From an uncultured Kangiella sp. (GTDB lineage: Bacteria; Pseudomonadota; Gammaproteobacteria; Enterobacterales; DSM-103792): a DNA stretch of 7,042 nucleotides. Numbering within the stretch: position 1 is the first letter of the stretch; every line of letters starts with the position of its first letter. This document shows positions 3,757-7,042 of this stretch, piece after piece. Both the position numbers and the translations under genes were made by a program. The stretch spans positions 1 through 7,042 of the forward strand of contig CAMLNB010000185.1 in the NCBI GenBank assembly GCA_946481205.1. The letters are read 5' to 3'. The notes beneath the pieces were generated by a model. The model was given only the letters and a program-made list of their open reading frames with translations, searched no databases and was not told the DNA's origin.

Positions 3757-6156
3757 TCAACCGTCCGCCGCTTCCTTGAGCTTGCGCAGGTTGGAGATCA
3801 CCGCTTCCAGCGCACGATCGAACAGCGCCGCGTCGTCCAGCAGTTTGACGCTACCGCGACGCAGTGCCACCGCCATGCCCGGCCGGGTGAACTCCGCCAC
3901 TTTGACACCGGCGCGGTTGACGAAAATCAGCTTGCCGACGGTCGGAATGCGTGCCGCCAGTTTGCAGCGGGTGTTGCGATCCGGCTCGCGCAGCTCAATC
4001 CAGCTGCCGACTTGCAGGGCGTCGACCTGGTCGATATAGCCGTCGACATCCAGCTCCGGATCCGGCGCGCTTTCCAGCACGATATCGTCCATGCCGTCAT
4101 CGGCCAGGACACCGTTATCCGCACTCGCCCGTGAAGGCTCAACACTGATCGAGGCCAGCAACGCCGCATCTTCGGCGCTGGTATCCGGCAGCATGTCAGC
4201 CAACAAATCAGTTTCCTGCGAGCTGACCGGCGATTCCACGCCGCTATCGACCAGATCATCAAGACCACTGTCGGCCGGCACGACCGGCTCAACCGGGGCC
4301 CGCATCAGCTGGAAGTGCAGCGCTTCCAGATCCTGCAGCAGAGCGCTTGATTCGAGCGAACCATAGGAAATCGATTCAAAACCGGCACGCAACTGACGAA
4401 TCAAACCGGGAATCATTGCCGGCAATTGTGCCCGCTCGGTCGGTGTCCGAATGGTAACGGTCTTGACCAGAATTTCGGCCACTTGCGCGGCGTGGCGGAA
4501 GGCATCGGAATCGGAACCACCGGCACGCAGATGCTCCAGGAACAGCACTTTGCTCCAGACATCGTGTAGCAGCTTCTGTGCGACAGGCGGCAGCGAGCGA
4601 CCGCCGACAATGCGCGCCAGCAGGTTATCGACCACTTGCTTGGCCGACTCGCTGCGGGCTTTGCCTTCTTCGGCTTCCTTGGTGCGCTTTTCGATGATCG
4701 CCGAGCGGCGGCGCTCTTCTTCGCAATAACCGCGGAACTCTTCCAACAGCTCGGTAAAGAGCCGAGTGTCGTCTTCAAACTCGTTCAGCACGCGCTGGAC
4801 AATGGCTTCGATGCGACCTTGCAAACCGTCGCGGCCACGGCGGTCCGGATCCCAGCCGATGCCGGCATAAGCCATTTCGTTCAGCAGCAAACGCGCCGAA
4901 TGGTTGCGGTTGCTGAAGAAGCTCTTGTCGACCAGCGCGACTTTCAGCATCGGAATCTGCAAACGGCCGAGCTGCGCCTTGATTTCATCTGGCAGGTTGG
5001 CGTCGCCGAGAATGAAATCGAACATCATGCTGACGATGTCGATCACGTCATCGTTGACGGCGCCGACTGCAGTGGCATCGACCCGGCCACCGACGACCAC
5101 CGGCAGACGCGTGGCCAGCGCGGCCCGCAGATCAATCGGCTGACCGACCGGGATGACGCCCGGGTCGTGCTGCAGATTCGACAGTGCTTTCAGCAGTTGG
5201 GGCGTTTCGACCACCGGCACGACGGGCGCACCAAAGCCACCATCGAGGAACGCTGCGCCGGCACCCAAGCCACCGACCAGCCCAGCACTACCACCAGCAC
5301 CGCCTTTTTGCGTGGCCAGCAGTTCGCGCAGGGCGTTGAACACTTCCGCTTTGATATCGACTTGCTGTTGCTCGGCACTGACGACATCTTCGAGGCCATC
5401 TTCTGCTTCGGCCTTGCGCTTCGGCGCCGGCGGCGGCGCAACCGGTTTGCGTGGCTTGCGAACATGCAGATCCGGCAACACACCGTTGTCGGCAAAGAAC
5501 AGGTTCAGATCGTCATAAACCGCCGTCAGTTCGGCCAGCACGCTGCGCTCGAACAACTTGAACACCACCAGCTTGGCTTTCAGATCGAGGCCGAGGGTCT
5601 TGGTGGTGGCGCGGAACGCTTCGCAGATGCGCTTCGGGTAAACCGGCAGATCGTCCGCATCGACCCGGATGTCCGGCACCACGGCGTCGAAGCGACGAGC
5701 CAGGAAGCGCAGCGCTTCTTCGTTACGCTGCTTGGCCTTGGCGACCATGCCGTCGACAGCCAGGTTCTCTTCCAGCTCGTCCTCTTTGACCAGACTGAGC
5801 GAATCGAGCGAATAGGTAGCGGCTGCGGCCTGGGCTTCGGCCCGGCCGACCAGTTCATAGAAGCCGTTGTGCAGCTCCTGTTTGAAGATGTTTTCCATGC
5901 CCTTGCGCTTGATGCGCAGTTCCCGCATGGCGTCGAAATAGAGGGTTTGATCCTTGTTATTGCCGGCCTTGTCGGCCAGATCGAACAAGGTGTCATCGGC
6001 CGTGTCGAGCATATGCCCGAACAGCTTGGTCAATGACTCCAGCGCCTGATCCCTGACGCGCTCTATCAACTTGGGCAATTTCCTCTGCTCCTGGGCACGG
6101 CGCGGTTCACCAGTGCTGGTGAAGTTCACTACGTGAGGTTCGAAGGCCATTGTCAT
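3757..6156 (-). CDS. DUF1631 family protein, function unknown
   Basis: This 799-residue, apparently cytoplasmic protein resembles DUF1631 (PF07793), a proteobacterial family sometimes mislabelled thymidine phosphorylase. Recognisable parts are the N-terminal LTKLFGHMLDTADDTLFDLA (about 42-61) and NNKDQTLYFDAMRELRIKRK (about 66-85), typical of the family start. A Pro/Lys-rich linker (about 230-250) and a Gly/Ala-rich linker (about 280-310) separate helical blocks. A charged, probably coiled-coil stretch, ERRRSAIIEKRTKEAEEGKA, is near 480-510. An acidic low-complexity linker (about 625-700) leads to a compact C-terminal domain (700-799) with VGSWIELREPDRNTRCKLAA and LIFVNRAGVKVAEF. There are no membrane segments or catalytic motifs. 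GGAG lies 3 bases before the ATG at 6156 and 9 before the in-frame ATG at 6150, so the latter may be the true start. The gene is divergent from nadC and upstream of ampD, an order I recall from Pseudomonas. A regulatory or scaffolding role is only a guess. Confidence 0.9.
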   Translation of the reverse strand: MTMAFEPHVVNFTSTGEPRRAQEQRKLPKLIERVRDQALESLTKLFGHMLDTADDTLFDLADKAGNNKDQTLYFDAMRELRIKRKGMENIFKQELHNGFYELVGRAEAQAAAATYSLDSLSLVKEDELEENLAVDGMVAKAKQRNEEALRFLARRFDAVVPDIRVDADDLPVYPKRICEAFRATTKTLGLDLKAKLVVFKLFERSVLAELTAVYDDLNLFFADNGVLPDLHVRKPRKPVAPPPAPKRKAEAEDGLEDVVSAEQQQVDIKAEVFNALRELLATQKGGAGGSAGLVGGLGAGAAFLDGGFGAPVVPVVETPQLLKALSNLQHDPGVIPVGQPIDLRAALATRLPVVVGGRVDATAVGAVNDDVIDIVSMMFDFILGDANLPDEIKAQLGRLQIPMLKVALVDKSFFSNRNHSARLLLNEMAYAGIGWDPDRRGRDGLQGRIEAIVQRVLNEFEDDTRLFTELLEEFRGYCEEERRRSAIIEKRTKEAEEGKARSESAKQVVDNLLARIVGGRSLPPVAQKLLHDVWSKVLFLEHLRAGGSDSDAFRHAAQVAEILVKTVTIRTPTERAQLPAMIPGLIRQLRAGFESISYGSLESSALLQDLEALHFQLMRAPVEPVVPADSGLDDLVDSGVESPVSSQETDLLADMLPDTSAEDAALLASISVEPSRASADNGVLADDGMDDIVLESAPDPELDVDGYIDQVDALQVGSWIELREPDRNTRCKLAARIPTVGKLIFVNRAGVKVAEFTRPGMAVALRRGSVKLLDDAALFDRALEAVISNLRKLKEAADG

Positions 6157-7042
<886 letters not shown>

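Noticed and set aside
4636..6036. 466-codon plus-strand open frame opposite the DUF1631 gene
   Set aside because: Long only because of high GC and antisense to a conserved protein; no recognisable domain.

Overview
The window looks like a chromosomal core region of a fairly GC-rich gammaproteobacterium. The gene set is aceE, ampD, ampE, a DUF1631 gene and nadC. AmpE is the same length as E. coli AmpE as I remember it (284 aa), and the AceE N-terminus keeps E. coli-like residue numbering. The ampE-ampD-DUF1631-nadC order is the one I recall from Pseudomonas. The genus cannot be fixed from the sequence alone. I see no insertion sequence, phage gene, CRISPR array, tRNA or rRNA.

Layout from left to right. 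(1) Positions 1-556, minus strand: the first 185 codons of aceE (pyruvate dehydrogenase E1), running off the left edge. (2) Positions 557-870: a divergent intergenic region rich in dyads, with a candidate aceE promoter and a strong palindrome just upstream of the next gene. (3) Positions 871-1932, plus strand: a TetR/AcrR-type repressor followed by a small multi-span membrane protein I do not recognise. Both are preceded by the same operator-like motif, TTACTTnnnAGTAAGTA, so the pair reads as a self-regulated two-gene module. (4) Positions 2047-2074: a bidirectional hairpin terminator separating the convergent gene sets. (5) Positions 2089-6156, minus strand: DUF1631 protein, then ampD, then ampE. 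A strong terminator lies after the DUF1631 gene and a possible internal promoter lies before ampE. (6) Positions 6157-6467: an intergenic region with no convincing signal. (7) Positions 6468-7042, plus strand: nadC, cut by the right edge after 191 codons.

Functionally, aceE and nadC are central metabolism (acetyl-CoA and NAD synthesis). ampD and ampE belong to cell-wall recycling and beta-lactamase induction signalling. DUF1631 is a conserved family of unknown role. The most interesting part is the TetR/membrane-protein pair. In E. coli, as I recall it, the same neighbourhood reads nadC - ampD - ampE - aroP - pdhR - aceE; here the pair sits where aroP and pdhR would be. It therefore looks like a lineage-specific cassette inside an old syntenic block, and the TetR protein now lies divergent from aceE where the usual PDH regulator would be.
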